From positions 1 through 56,426 of the forward strand of contig JAEWFC010000008.1 of NCBI GenBank assembly GCA_023389035.1: a stretch of 56,426 bases of DNA. The letters run 5' to 3'. A model generated the notes under the pieces. That model saw only the letters and a list, made by a program, of their open reading frames with translations. It was not told where the DNA came from and made no database searches. This stretch comes from Acidobacteriota bacterium. GTDB lineage: Bacteria > Acidobacteriota > Blastocatellia > Pyrinomonadales > Pyrinomonadaceae. This document shows positions 34,164-43,057 of this stretch, piece after piece; positions within the stretch are counted from its first letter, which is position 1, and each line of letters starts with the position of its first letter. A program made the translations under genes and the position numbers.

Positions 34164-35492
34164 CTATTGCCTAACGAAGACGCCATCGCTGAGCTGGGCG
34201 ACATTGGTAACGGCGACGATATCGCCCTCGACCAGTCCGCGTTTCACCTGGATCATCTCGTTCTCAAGTAATCCGAGCTGGACGATGACCTCACGGGCCG
34301 CCCCGTCTTTGATCACAAAAACCGAATTTGAATCGCCCGTCGTCTTTACCGCACTCACCGGTATCATCACCGCCGGTTCGGGTTTAGATTGCGTAATGCG
34401 TACGGTTGCGAACTGTCCGGGCTTCAGCAACCCGTCGACATTCTGCACCTCAGCCTCAACGTTCAGGACGCGAGTCGTCGGATCCAGACTCGGCGCAATG
34501 CGAACGATCGTGCCCGCGAAGTTCCTGTCAGGAAAAGCCGTCACCTGGATCGAAACGCCCTGGCCGGTCGCAACCTTGCCGACATTTTGCTCGGGCAGAT
34601 CGATCTGCATACGCAGGGTCGATGTCCTGACGATCGTTGCGAGCTTTGCATTCGGTGTGTTCGGAGAAATGAATTCGCCGACGTCGGCATTTCGCTCTGC
34701 GACATAGCCGCTGATGGGCGACAGCACGTTCGTATCGCTCACGGCCTTTTGTGCCTGATCGACCTGCGCCTGTGCCGTCCCGACCGCAGCCTGGAGCGGC
34801 CCGACGGCAGCCCGTGCCGTGCCTACCGCGGCCTGGGCCGTACTTATCGCTCTTATGGCTACCGCCGCATTCGAACGTGCTTCGTCGAGCTGGCCAAGCA
34901 GGCTGTCACGCTGCGACTTTCGCTGATCGTACGCCGAACGCGATATGTCGCCGGTCGCCAGCAGTCGTTCCGCACGGGCGAGTTCCTTGTTAGAGAGCTC
35001 AAGCTGTGCGGTGATCGATTTCACCTGCGAGAAATTCTCGATGCGGAAGGTTTCGCCGTCGCCAACGCCGAGCCTTGCCTGCGTCTGGCGAAGATTTGCG
35101 ATGGCCTGCTGCACGTTTGCCTCAGCCTGCTGAACCGCTTGCCGTGACTGCTCAAGCTGCGAGCGTGCCTGGTCGAGCCGAATATTCGCGTCGCGAGCGT
35201 CGAGCCTTACCAGCACCGAGCCCTGCTGCACGTAGCTGCCGATGTCAAAATTGACCTGCACGATCTTGCCGCCAACGGCAGGTGCGACGTCCGATTGGGC
35301 ATCGCTCGCGAGATTACCGGTGGCCTCGATATAGGTCGGTATCTGAACGAGCGTAGCCTGCGCGGTCGTCACGTCAACGGTCGTCGGTGCGGGCTGCGTG
35401 TTCGCATTGCTCGCGTCGCCTGAACCGCACGCCGCCAGGAAAATGGCCGAAGCCGCCGCACACAGTGCAAGGATTGATCTGTTGTTTCTCAT
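34164..35492 (-). CDS. RND periplasmic adaptor lipoprotein (MFP)
   Basis: Membrane-fusion/adaptor protein of 442 residues linking the RND pump to TolC. It is a lipoprotein: the lipobox is LAAC (Cys about residue 22), so it should anchor in the inner membrane. A long Gln/Ala/Ser-rich coiled coil spans about residues 95-230; biotinyl-lipoyl-like halves and a beta-barrel (IQVTAFPDRNFAGTIVRIAP) follow. ATG at 35492 is used; an upstream TTG at 35501 adds three residues. It is the second gene of the tetR-MFP-RND-TolC-QOR operon. Confidence 0.93.
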   Translation of the reverse strand: MRNNRSILALCAAASAIFLAACGSGDASNANTQPAPTTVDVTTAQATLVQIPTYIEATGNLASDAQSDVAPAVGGKIVQVNFDIGSYVQQGSVLVRLDARDANIRLDQARSQLEQSRQAVQQAEANVQQAIANLRQTQARLGVGDGETFRIENFSQVKSITAQLELSNKELARAERLLATGDISRSAYDQRKSQRDSLLGQLDEARSNAAVAIRAISTAQAAVGTARAAVGPLQAAVGTAQAQVDQAQKAVSDTNVLSPISGYVAERNADVGEFISPNTPNAKLATIVRTSTLRMQIDLPEQNVGKVATGQGVSIQVTAFPDRNFAGTIVRIAPSLDPTTRVLNVEAEVQNVDGLLKPGQFATVRITQSKPEPAVMIPVSAVKTTGDSNSVFVIKDGAAREVIVQLGLLENEMIQVKRGLVEGDIVAVTNVAQLSDGVFVRQ

Positions 35493-35533
35493 CTGGATCA
35501 ACGTTCCGGAATACGTCCGGTGTTTTCTTATGA

Positions 35534-36187
35534 TTATTTCTTGATTCCGCCGATAAGGATCTGGGCAAAATTTCTTGCCGCTACCTCATTCGAAATATCT
35601 ATCAGCCGCCTGTCCTTGTCCCACAGGATATTGTTCAGCGAATGGTGGATCAGCATTCCCATGAATGCCCGGACAGCGATCCGCGGGTCGACCTCACGCA
35701 TTCCGCCTTCTGACTGCCGCTTCTCGATGTATCCGCCGATGAAAATGTAGAGCCTGGAAATAAAATCGTGAACGAACTGCGTCGACATCTCGTGGTCCTC
35801 GAGTGCCGAATAGAACAGCAGACGCATAAAACCCTCATCGGCCCTGTGCTTTTCGAGAGCTCGAACGGCCAAGAGGTAAAAGACCTCTTCATCGTCGCTG
35901 CGTTCCATTGCTGCCAGCAGGTCGGTGTTGCCTTCCCACGGGAACTGATGTTCGCCGCCCTCGCAGACCTTATTGTGCAGGATCGCCGCGTACAGCTCGT
36001 CCTTGCTGGCAAAGTGGCGAAATACCATCGCCTCTGACACGCCCGCTGCCTCGGCGATCTTTTTCGTGGTCGTGCCGCTGAAGCCATGTCTTGAGAACAG
36101 GTCGACGGCGGTCGCGATTATCTGCTCGCGCCTCGCATCGCCAGTCATTCTACCCGTCTTATCGCAATTGAAAATCTTATCGATCAA
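35534..36187 (-). CDS. TetR-family repressor of the efflux operon
   Basis: TetR/AcrR-type repressor of 217 residues. The HTH lies at about residues 18-60 (ARREQIIATAVDLFSRHGFS, TTTKKIAEAAGVSEAMVFRH). The C-terminal ligand-binding domain is all helical, ligand unknown. The TTG start at 36187 is taken because GGGGGAG lies about five bases upstream; an ATG at 36148 would shorten it by 13 residues. It is the first gene of the efflux operon, and the AAGTAAG/CTTACTT palindrome lies in its leader, indicating autorepression of the whole unit. Confidence 0.9.
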   Translation of the reverse strand: MIDKIFNCDKTGRMTGDARREQIIATAVDLFSRHGFSGTTTKKIAEAAGVSEAMVFRHFASKDELYAAILHNKVCEGGEHQFPWEGNTDLLAAMERSDDEEVFYLLAVRALEKHRADEGFMRLLFYSALEDHEMSTQFVHDFISRLYIFIGGYIEKRQSEGGMREVDPRIAVRAFMGMLIHHSLNNILWDKDRRLIDISNEVAARNFAQILIGGIKK

Positions 36188-36204
36188 TGAACTCCCCCAG
36201 GTAA

Positions 36205-36220
36205 AAGTAAGTGCTTACTT
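36205..36220. promoter_or_regulatory. TetR-type operator of the efflux operon
   Basis: AAGTAAG-TG-CTTACTT is an almost perfect palindrome just downstream of the predicted start site. A tetR repressor bound here would block transcription at or after initiation. Confidence 0.75.
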
Positions 36221-36236
36221 ACTTTGAAAGACGTAA

Positions 36237-36266
36237 GATTTACATTATCAGCAAAAGCATTGTCAA
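36237..36266 (-). promoter_or_regulatory. Promoter of the TetR-efflux operon
   Basis: On the minus strand TTGACA (36266-36261), an 18-bp spacer and TAAATC (36242-36237) form a promoter; the operator follows about 17 bp after the -10. Confidence 0.55.
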
Positions 36267-36491
36267 GCGGCAGTAAAACATTCTTGCCAAGCCGCCGAGG
36301 ATCTGCGCTTTAATGCTTATAGTTAACGCGTGAATTTACGCGGTTGTGTATCAATTCGCCGAACTTTTATTGTTGGATTTCGTTACATTTACCGCGGGAG
36401 CATCGGCCGCAGCGGCGTAAAAGCCGGAAAATTATCCAACGGAACACTGTTTGCGTTAGTTTATGGTTCGAAGAAAAAGGAGGAGATTGAA

Positions 36492-36842
36492 ATGTCAGAT
36501 TTTGAAAACGAAGTTAAGAAAGCGGAAAGGGAATTAGAACAGAGTATGGTGCCGGTCACGAACGACCCGTTCGCGTCAGGTAAAGACGAGTATTTGGGAG
36601 ATATTAAAATGCAGGCTCAGGAATACGGGCAGAAAGTGCAGGACGCCGCGATGAAGGCGAAAGACTATGCGAGCGAAAAGCTTGCCTACGCTGAGGAGCG
36701 CTTCAAAGAACTGCAGTCGAAGGACCCGAAAGAGCTGGTCGAGGACGCAAAGGAATTTGCGAGACAGAAACCCGGGCAGACGATCCTGATCTCTGCTGCG
36801 ATCGGTCTGGTTGTCGGCTTCCTTCTAAAAGGCCGCCGCTGA
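36492..36842 (+). CDS. ElaB/DUF883-like membrane-anchored protein
   Basis: A 116-residue protein with an acidic/basic amphipathic helical region (about 1-85) and one C-terminal transmembrane helix (TILISAAIGLVVGFLLKGRR). This is the layout of ElaB/YqjD/DUF883 proteins, which bind ribosomes or attach to the inner membrane in stationary phase in E. coli; transfer of that role here is inference. AAGGAGG lies directly upstream of the ATG at 36492, so a 54-codon upstream extension in the same frame was rejected. It converges on the tudor/zinc protein gene across a bidirectional terminator. Confidence 0.85.
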   Translation: MSDFENEVKKAERELEQSMVPVTNDPFASGKDEYLGDIKMQAQEYGQKVQDAAMKAKDYASEKLAYAEERFKELQSKDPKELVEDAKEFARQKPGQTILISAAIGLVVGFLLKGRR

Positions 36843-36861
36843 TAACTAACTGAACAAAAAA

Positions 36862-36895
36862 GTGCGGGCTGCTTGATTAAGGCAGCCCGCTTTTT
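36862..36895. terminator. Bidirectional terminator
   Basis: GCGGGCTGC and GCAGCCCGC (36864-36872, 36882-36890) form a nine-base perfect stem, with A-rich sequence before and five T residues after. It serves the ElaB-like gene and the tudor/zinc gene. Confidence 0.9.
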
Positions 36896-36901
36896 AATTG
36901 T

Positions 36902-37258
36902 TTAGTTTTGTGCGTGTATCAGTCTTCGTGTCTGATCCCCGAAAAGTACATCGATCTTTTGAGGTTCCAGCACTGCTGTCACCTCTCCGTGACCGAACTT
37001 GTCATGCATCATCGCCTGACCTTTCTTATACTTTCGGGTCCGGTCATAGGGCGAAGCCGTTTTTGACTTGCCGACCGAAACCGACGTTTTCACGCCGCGA
37101 TTAAAGGTGCTGACACCTTCACACTCGCTGCAGATCGCTTTTGATATCTTTCCGAGCTTCGTGACGGTCTCGATAGTGTGGGGCCTTTCGTCGTCGCACC
37201 CCGAACACATCATCGTTATAGAATCACCAACTGCGTATTTTTCTGCTTTAACAACCAT
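36902..37258 (-). CDS. Small zinc-ribbon and tudor-like protein
   Basis: A 118-residue protein. The N-terminal half has two CxxC knuckles (CSGC and CSEC, about residues 18-21 and 43-46), a likely zinc ribbon. The C-terminal half (GQAMMHDKFGHGEVTAVLEP, then KIDVLFGDQTRRLIHA) looks like the tudor domain found at the C-terminus of UvrD/PcrA helicases and in CarD-type RNA-polymerase-binding proteins. A role in transcription or RNA/DNA binding is inferred. It ends the helicase transcript (stop at 36902, start 15 bases after the DEAD-box stop). Confidence 0.75.
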   Translation of the reverse strand: MVVKAEKYAVGDSITMMCSGCDDERPHTIETVTKLGKISKAICSECEGVSTFNRGVKTSVSVGKSKTASPYDRTRKYKKGQAMMHDKFGHGEVTAVLEPQKIDVLFGDQTRRLIHAQN

Positions 37259-37273
37259 ATCTCTGCCTTTTTA

Positions 37274-38479
37274 TTAAAATCTGCGGCGTCGGCCACCCGT
37301 CGTTCGCAATGTTCGTTTCGGAACGAACTTTGACGACGCGGCGGCAGGAGCTGCAGCCACCCCACCAAAATTAGGCACTACGACCCTTTCGAGCTGTTGG
37401 CCCGTAAGCTTTTCGATCGCACGCATTGAAAGCTCGTCCGCGGCGGTGAAAAGTGTGATCGCTCTGCCTTTGTTACCGGCCCGGCCCGTTCGGCCGATAC
37501 GGTGTACGTAATCTTCCGGAGCGGCGGGCACGTCATAGTTTATCACATGTGAGACCGAATCAATATCGATTCCACGCGCTGCAACGTCCGTTGCAACCAG
37601 GATCTTGGTCCGTCCGGTCTTGAACGACCTCAATGCAGCCTCACGCTGCGACTGCGAACGGTCGCCATGGATGCGGTTGGGCTTGTGGTCCCATTTCTCC
37701 AAAACGCTTGCAAGACGGTCGGCTCCACGCTTTGTACGTGTGAAAACGAGCACGCGGTCGATGTCCTCTTTTGAAAGGATATCCAGCAGCAGCGGCATTT
37801 TATGCTGTTGTGCTACCGGGTACGCGAGCTGCTCGATGGTCACGGCGGCCTTGCCGCGTTTGCTGACCTCGACGTACGTCGCATCCTTTACCAGCGAATG
37901 AGCGATATTCTCGATATTCGAGGCCATCGTCGCTGAAAGGAAAAGCGTCTGCCGTTTTTCGGGCACAAGCTTAGTGATCCGCTTGATCGCGGGCAAAAAG
38001 CCCATATCGAGCATGCGGTCTGCTTCGTCGAGCACAAGCGTGTCGACAAAGTTCAGCTTGATCATTCCCTGATCGATAAAATCGATAAGGCGTCCCGGGG
38101 TCGCGATAAGGATATCGACGCCCTGCTTGATGTTCTGGATCTGCTTGGCATATCCGGAACCGCCGATGATGGCCGCACAGCGAATGCCCTTCGGGGCAAA
38201 CTTTCTGCATTCCGCATCGGTCTGGTTTGCGAGCTCGCGTGTCGGCGACAAGATCAGTACGGTCGTACCGCGCCGGCGTCCGCCGCTGCTCAGTTTCTGT
38301 AATATCGGCAGCAAAAATGCGGCCGTCTTTCCGGTTCCCGTCTCTGCGGTACCGATCAGGTCTCCGCCGTTCAAAATGACGGGAATGGCCTGCTGTTGAA
38401 TAGGTGTAGGCTGTGTGTAGCCCATCTGCTCGCACTTATCCGCTAAAAACGGCAGCAAGCCTAGATCTTTGAAATTCAT
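37274..38479 (-). CDS. DEAD-box RNA helicase (RhlE-like)
   Basis: ATP-dependent RNA helicase of 401 residues that unwinds RNA during ribosome assembly or RNA decay. All core motifs are present: PTPIQQQAIP (Q motif), AETGTGKT (I), PTRELA (Ia), DEAD (II), SAT (III) and HRIGRTGR (VI). It has the short Ala/Arg-rich C-terminal tail of RhlE-type enzymes. Cold induction is common in the family, and a 450-bp upstream gap leaves space for a long leader, but no cold-box could be identified. It is cotranscribed with the small tudor/zinc gene. Confidence 0.95.
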   Translation of the reverse strand: MNFKDLGLLPFLADKCEQMGYTQPTPIQQQAIPVILNGGDLIGTAETGTGKTAAFLLPILQKLSSGGRRRGTTVLILSPTRELANQTDAECRKFAPKGIRCAAIIGGSGYAKQIQNIKQGVDILIATPGRLIDFIDQGMIKLNFVDTLVLDEADRMLDMGFLPAIKRITKLVPEKRQTLFLSATMASNIENIAHSLVKDATYVEVSKRGKAAVTIEQLAYPVAQQHKMPLLLDILSKEDIDRVLVFTRTKRGADRLASVLEKWDHKPNRIHGDRSQSQREAALRSFKTGRTKILVATDVAARGIDIDSVSHVINYDVPAAPEDYVHRIGRTGRAGNKGRAITLFTAADELSMRAIEKLTGQQLERVVVPNFGGVAAAPAAASSKFVPKRTLRTTGGRRRRF

Positions 38480-38936
38480 TTGTATCTTTCTATTTTACTC
38501 TTTCAACCGAAAGTGTTCGGGGGTTCCTGCAGCACAGGCATTCGAGCAGATTCAGCTCAAACCCGGAGCGTGCCTAATTTTAGACAGACTCCGAACCTCA
38601 AAACGGTTCTTCAGTGATTATTTAAGAAGTTCTAACGGTGGGTTTGTAACTTTCGGTGACGGTAGCAGCGAGAAGGACCAACGCGAGAAAGGCAAAGCAA
38701 GAAAGCAGTGCCGCTTCTGACAGTTATTTAACGTGCCCATCTCTCGTTCCTATCAAAACGCTTTCACAATGAAAGCGGGTTTACCGTCGACAAAAGAGCG
38801 ATGGAATTATCAAACTATGAGATTACAATAATTTACGGCGAGTTGCAAGGCTTATTTGCGGCCTACAGAGCCAGTCGTGGGTCGATCGTAATCTGTCCAT
38901 TTATAAGATGCAAAAAGCCCGGCATCGAGCGCGATA
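38480..38936. other. Intergenic region with a terminator, no gene
   Basis: About 457 bp between the DEAD-box and osmolyte transporter genes on the minus strand. It contains a hairpin terminator at 38759-38777 and probably the leader and promoter of the helicase gene; no open frame has coding character. An AT-rich stretch with scattered TTTGAAA-like words was not resolved into a motif. Confidence 0.5.
38759..38777 (-). terminator. Terminator of the osmolyte transporter operon
   Basis: CGCTTTCA and TGAAAGCG form an eight-base perfect stem with a CAA loop, followed on the minus strand by TTTT. It lies about 160 bp downstream of the permease gene, so it would end a long 3' tail. Confidence 0.5.
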
Positions 38937-40502
38937 TCATTTCGACGCGTTCAGCCATTCCGCTGCGACATCCCTTGGCACCTTCCGGTTCCCGTCAACT
39001 TCGTAGTTCAGCCGCCGCATTTCCTCGGTCGAGATACTTCCTGCCAAACGCCGGAACGCAGCCGAGAGTGCCGACGCCGTCTGCTGCCGTGCGATGAAGA
39101 CAGCCTGGTATGGCGGAAAGTAGCGGCGATCGTCGCGCAACTGGAAAAGATCGAGTGCGGCGATCAGCCCGTCGGTCGAATTGCCCGCTATGATTTCAAG
39201 CTCGCCTGATTCAAGAGCTCGATACGTAAGCGACAGGTCCATCTCGCGCGGCTGGCGGGCAAAATTGAATCCGTAAGCCTTGGCAAACCCGGCATAACCG
39301 TCTGCCCGCGACATAAAGTCCTGGCCGAATCCCGCCTGCCAATCACGCGATACGGGCACTGCGTCGGATATCGTCGTTAAGTTCTGCGACCGTGCGACGT
39401 CACCGCGTACCAATATCGCAAAGTCATTCGCGAACCCAAGCTGCGGACTTAAGACCAGTCCGAACTGTTCCCGATACTCCGCCGCGGTCTGATCATACAC
39501 TGCCTGCGGATCGGTGATCGGTGATTTTTTCAATATAGCCGTGTACGCCGTGCCGGTGTATTCGGGATAAACGTCGATCTGTCCTGACAGCAGGCCGTCG
39601 TGTGCGAGGTTTCCGCCAAGCTCAAATTCACGATCGACTCTGAACCCGTCGCGTTCAAGCATCTGCGACAGGATCTCGGCAAGGATGATCGACTCGGTGA
39701 AATCCTTGGATCCTACAACGATTCGTTGACCGGTTCCCGGTAGCTCTAAATTCGCCGTCGAGGCATGACCGCCGCCGCCGCGTTCAATAACAATTCCCAC
39801 GACGACTAACGCCGCGAGCAAGGCGAGCAACCCGAAGCCAACGACACGGCGGCGTAAGCGCAATGAGCGTTCACCGATCGCAAAAGACCGTTCGATCTGC
39901 CCGAGTGCAAAGTCGCACGCCAATGCCAGCAATGCCGACGCTAACGCTCCGGCGATCAGCAGGTTATTGTCATTCTGCCGCAGGCCGCGAAAAATGTAGG
40001 TTCCCAGGCCGCCTGCGCCGACCGCAGCCGCGACCGTCGCAACACCGACCGATATAACGACAGCGACGCGAATGCCCGTTAAGATGACCGGTGCTGCGAG
40101 CGGCAACTCGACTATCCTCAGCCGCTGCCAACCGGTCATTCCCATTGCCTCCGCGGCCTCGCGAATCTTTGGATCGATACCGAGAATGCCCGTCACCGTG
40201 TTTCTGATCACGGGCAGCAGTGCGTACAGGGCCAACGCGATTATCGCCGTCCTCGCTCCCAGCCCGCCGATTACAGGCAGCGGTATCAGCAGCCCGAACA
40301 ACGCAAGGCTCGGCACCGTCTGCATCACGTTTGCAAAACCAAGGACCGGCGTTTGCAGGCTCTTGATTCGCGTCAGCAGCACGCCAAGCGGCAAACCGAT
40401 CGCTACCGCCAATCCAGTAGAAAGCAGAACGATCAGGATGTGCTGCTCGGTTAGTGCAAGCAGCTCGGCCCAATTCTGTCTGGTGAATTCGAACAGATTC
40501 AT
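38937..40502 (-). CDS. Fused permease and substrate-binding protein (OpuC-like)
   Basis: One chain of 521 residues joins the inner-membrane permease and the periplasmic solute-binding domain of a quaternary-amine (glycine betaine/choline/carnitine) ABC importer. The N-terminal part (about 1-205) has five or six TM helices and an EAA-like loop (AAEAMGMTGWQRLRIVELPL). A further TM (about 220-245) leads to the binding protein domain (IVVGSKDFTESIILAEIL, FELGGNLAHDGLLSG, DVYPEYTGTAYTAIL). Its ATG overlaps the ATPase stop (ATGA). Substrate is not certain. Such fusions are described for other OpuC-type systems. Confidence 0.88.
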   Translation of the reverse strand: MNLFEFTRQNWAELLALTEQHILIVLLSTGLAVAIGLPLGVLLTRIKSLQTPVLGFANVMQTVPSLALFGLLIPLPVIGGLGARTAIIALALYALLPVIRNTVTGILGIDPKIREAAEAMGMTGWQRLRIVELPLAAPVILTGIRVAVVISVGVATVAAAVGAGGLGTYIFRGLRQNDNNLLIAGALASALLALACDFALGQIERSFAIGERSLRLRRRVVGFGLLALLAALVVVGIVIERGGGGHASTANLELPGTGQRIVVGSKDFTESIILAEILSQMLERDGFRVDREFELGGNLAHDGLLSGQIDVYPEYTGTAYTAILKKSPITDPQAVYDQTAAEYREQFGLVLSPQLGFANDFAILVRGDVARSQNLTTISDAVPVSRDWQAGFGQDFMSRADGYAGFAKAYGFNFARQPREMDLSLTYRALESGELEIIAGNSTDGLIAALDLFQLRDDRRYFPPYQAVFIARQQTASALSAAFRRLAGSISTEEMRRLNYEVDGNRKVPRDVAAEWLNASK

Positions 40503-41239
40503 GTTCGGATCGTCTCGAGGTACGCCGCAGCAAGCGGTTCGCTCGACCGTGAAAATTCCTCGGCTGTTCCCAGAAAAACGATCCGTCCTCTTTCCATCAG
40601 CGCGATCCGCGAACCGAGCAGCATCGCCTCGTGCAGGTCGTGTGTAACGAATACGGCCGTTTTCTTCAAATCGCGGACCAGCCGTGCGAATTCCTTTTGC
40701 AGGCTCATCCGCGTGATCACATCGAGCGCTCCAAAAGGTTCGTCGAGCAGGATTATTTCAGGATCTGCCGCGAGAGCACGTGCGACGCCCACACGCTGAC
40801 GCTGGCCGCCTGAAAGCTCATGCGGGAACCGATCGGCGAAATCCGCGGCCGCGAGGCCAACCATTTCCAGCAGCTCTTTCACCTTTGACCTTGTGGCGGT
40901 CGGATCAGCATCCGCGATCATCGGTACGAGCCCGACGTTCTCAGCGACGGTCAGGTGGGGAAACAGGCCGCCTTCCTGCATCACATATCCGATCGAGCGC
41001 CGCAGCTCGATAGCGTCCCAGTCGGTCGTCGGCCGTCCGCCGACGCGAACCTCGCCTGCGGTTGGATCAATAAGGCGATTGATCAGCCTGAGCGTCGTCG
41101 TCTTGCCGCATCCCGATTCACCAAGCAAAACGAGCACCTCGCCGCGGGCTATCGAAAGATCGATGCCTCGCAAGATCTCCGTCGCTCCGATGCCGTAGTT
41201 GACACGACGAAATTCGACAATACCCGCGTCTCGCTCCAT
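40499..41239 (-). CDS. Osmolyte ABC transporter ATP-binding protein
   Basis: Cytosolic ATPase of the betaine/choline-type importer, 246 residues from the ATG at 41239; a TTG-like extension to 41284 was rejected. Walker A is GESGCGKTTT, the signature LSGGQRQRVGVARAL, and Walker B ILLDEPFGALD. There is no C-terminal CBS domain, as found in OpuA/ProV proteins. It is the first gene of the operon; the permease/binding protein overlaps it by four bases. Osmotic induction would be expected but no regulatory site was seen. Confidence 0.92.
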   Translation of the reverse strand: MERDAGIVEFRRVNYGIGATEILRGIDLSIARGEVLVLLGESGCGKTTTLRLINRLIDPTAGEVRVGGRPTTDWDAIELRRSIGYVMQEGGLFPHLTVAENVGLVPMIADADPTATRSKVKELLEMVGLAAADFADRFPHELSGGQRQRVGVARALAADPEIILLDEPFGALDVITRMSLQKEFARLVRDLKKTAVFVTHDLHEAMLLGSRIALMERGRIVFLGTAEEFSRSSEPLAAAYLETIRT

Positions 41240-41272
41240 TGAGCAGATATCATAGCACCGCTCGGCACGAAA

Positions 41273-41300
41273 AAAGGCCGGCACCTTTTGGCACCGGCCT
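41273..41300 (-). terminator. Terminator of the gene at 41339
   Basis: AAGGCCGG and CCGGCCTT form an eight-base stem around a 12-base loop, with a run of T on the minus strand (A-run 41270-41275). It ends the secreted-protein transcript before the ABC gene promoter. Confidence 0.75.
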
Positions 41301-41338
41301 TGTTTATGGATCTAACCGCGATCCGAAGGATCCCGAAC

Positions 41339-43057
41339 TCATTTCTGAGCTTGGAAATCTAGTCCGGCCACGTTGTCCTTCACATCGACGAACACCGTTG
41401 CCGGTTCAAAAATGAATCTGCGGTTTGCCACTGTAACAAAGTAACCTTCACCTGCGTCCAGGCCTCCGACCATGTAATAGCCAAAGCTTCCTGTCCGCGT
41501 TGTTCTGATCTCACCATTCTTAGCCCGAACCACCCGAATGACAGTTCCCGGTATCGGCAAGCCCATCGCGTCGATCACACGTCCGCTTATCACGGCGTTA
41601 CCGGCTGTCGGCCCGATGTATTGATTAACAAAGGTGCAGGTGACGATCTCGCCCTCTTCAAGCGTAATATCGACCCGTCCTGCCGGAAGGTCGTAAACGT
41701 TATTGTTCGTTCCGCCGCCGCCGTTCGGATCGCTGGTGCAGTTGATGGCATCCAGCGAATACATCGTGTGCGAACCTTCGATCACAGTTACCCGGTCGCC
41801 GGTCCCGAAATAAGTAAGGTGATCAAACAGCTGTGTGTTTGAGTAAGCGTTATTAGCGTCGCCATCATCGTCAAGGGTGAAATCACTTACACCGGGTTGG
41901 CCTGTCGCTGTAAAGGTGAATGGTGTCAGTCGATTCGGCTGCGTGTCCTTAATGATGAAAATGCGGCCCGGGAACAACGTTGCAGAACTCGACAGCGACA
42001 TATCCTGATTACCGCCGGTTCCATCAAGATCGAGCAACCTCATATGATAGGGCGACCCATCGATCGAGATCGCGGAATTACCCGTGCCCCAGTCTGCTCG
42101 GGTCGAGATATGCCCGCCCCACGCAAGCACCGGATTTGGAATATTCGCAGTGAAAAAGATCGTCAATGAGGTCTGACTCGAGCCCGAATACAGGCCTTTA
42201 CGCATGTAATCACTGCTAACACCCGTTATAGTGCCGCCATAGAGCGTTAGCACTCCGGGTATCTGCACGATGTCATCCGCAGTTCCCGGATACCCGTCGA
42301 AGCCATTCGCCACCCAGCTGTCGATCGGTATGTCAAAAGTCGAAAAGACTGTCGGATCGCATCCGATCACACCCGAGCACGGCAGAGCGTCCGTCTCAGA
42401 TTCAAAGAAGCTTGTGATGTAATCCAGAGCATGCAAGCCTTGCTCGGTCGTGTCCCATTCGATGGTTACGCGGTGCGGAACCGCAGTGTCCAGTCCGTCA
42501 AAGAGGAGGCGGTATGGAATAACCTCGCCCTCAAGATAATGGGCCTTTGTGTGGTTAAGGTTGCCGTTGATCCAATTTACCCCGGTGCATTGTTGGGGAT
42601 TTCCAAGAGGTCCATTGCCGCATTGATCCAGATTTGCCGCTGCCGCCGTCACGATCTCGGGACCGTAGAAATACGTATCGGCCGCCAGCTGTGACTGTCC
42701 GCCTGCCGCGTGTGCATGGTAGTGGCCAGCCAGATCGGGCATGGTCCACTTGCTGCTTACGCGGCCGGTGGCATCGCTCATCGCCACCCACTGGCCGACG
42801 ACGATATCGATCTCACCTTCTGCGAATGCAACTGAGACCGCTACAGGTTCAAATGCCGCATAACCGCTGCCGGTAAACACGACCTGTCCATAGAGATCGG
42901 TCTCAGCCATCAGCTGTGCGGTCCCTGTGGTAAGTTTAGTGACCGACCTTGAGATCTGACCGCCGGATACCGTTTTCTGAGCTACAACCGCCTCGGCTGC
43001 GACCAAGAGCAAGATCACACTGAGCCAAAATAGAATTGTGTATGTTCTTAACTTCAT
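41339..43057 (-). CDS. Secreted protein with C-terminal Ig-like domain
   Basis: A 572-residue exported protein, function unknown. Signal peptide about 1-26 (MKLRTYTILFWLSVILLLVAA). The N-terminal half is beta-rich. A short domain like prealbumin/SdrD repeats appears near residue 455 (RVDITLEEGEIVTCTFVNQ), followed by a carboxypeptidase-regulatory-like (Ig-type) domain at about 480-572 (ISGRVIDAMGLPIPGTVIR, TRTGSFGYYMVGGLDAGEGY). It is likely a surface or extracellular adhesion or structural protein. ATG 43057 was selected because it starts the signal peptide and follows GGGGG; a 78-codon extension is not supported. An eight-base hairpin ends just before the ATG. Confidence 0.8.
   Translation of the reverse strand: MKLRTYTILFWLSVILLLVAAEAVVAQKTVSGGQISRSVTKLTTGTAQLMAETDLYGQVVFTGSGYAAFEPVAVSVAFAEGEIDIVVGQWVAMSDATGRVSSKWTMPDLAGHYHAHAAGGQSQLAADTYFYGPEIVTAAAANLDQCGNGPLGNPQQCTGVNWINGNLNHTKAHYLEGEVIPYRLLFDGLDTAVPHRVTIEWDTTEQGLHALDYITSFFESETDALPCSGVIGCDPTVFSTFDIPIDSWVANGFDGYPGTADDIVQIPGVLTLYGGTITGVSSDYMRKGLYSGSSQTSLTIFFTANIPNPVLAWGGHISTRADWGTGNSAISIDGSPYHMRLLDLDGTGGNQDMSLSSSATLFPGRIFIIKDTQPNRLTPFTFTATGQPGVSDFTLDDDGDANNAYSNTQLFDHLTYFGTGDRVTVIEGSHTMYSLDAINCTSDPNGGGGTNNNVYDLPAGRVDITLEEGEIVTCTFVNQYIGPTAGNAVISGRVIDAMGLPIPGTVIRVVRAKNGEIRTTRTGSFGYYMVGGLDAGEGYFVTVANRRFIFEPATVFVDVKDNVAGLDFQAQK

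Noticed and set aside
36330..36491. N-terminal extension of the ElaB-like protein
   Set aside because: A strong AAGGAGG lies directly before the ATG at 36492, and the extension lacks coding character.
38469..38720. Plus-strand open frame in the helicase upstream region
   Set aside because: No RBS or recognisable family, overlaps the helicase start, and its composition looks non-coding.
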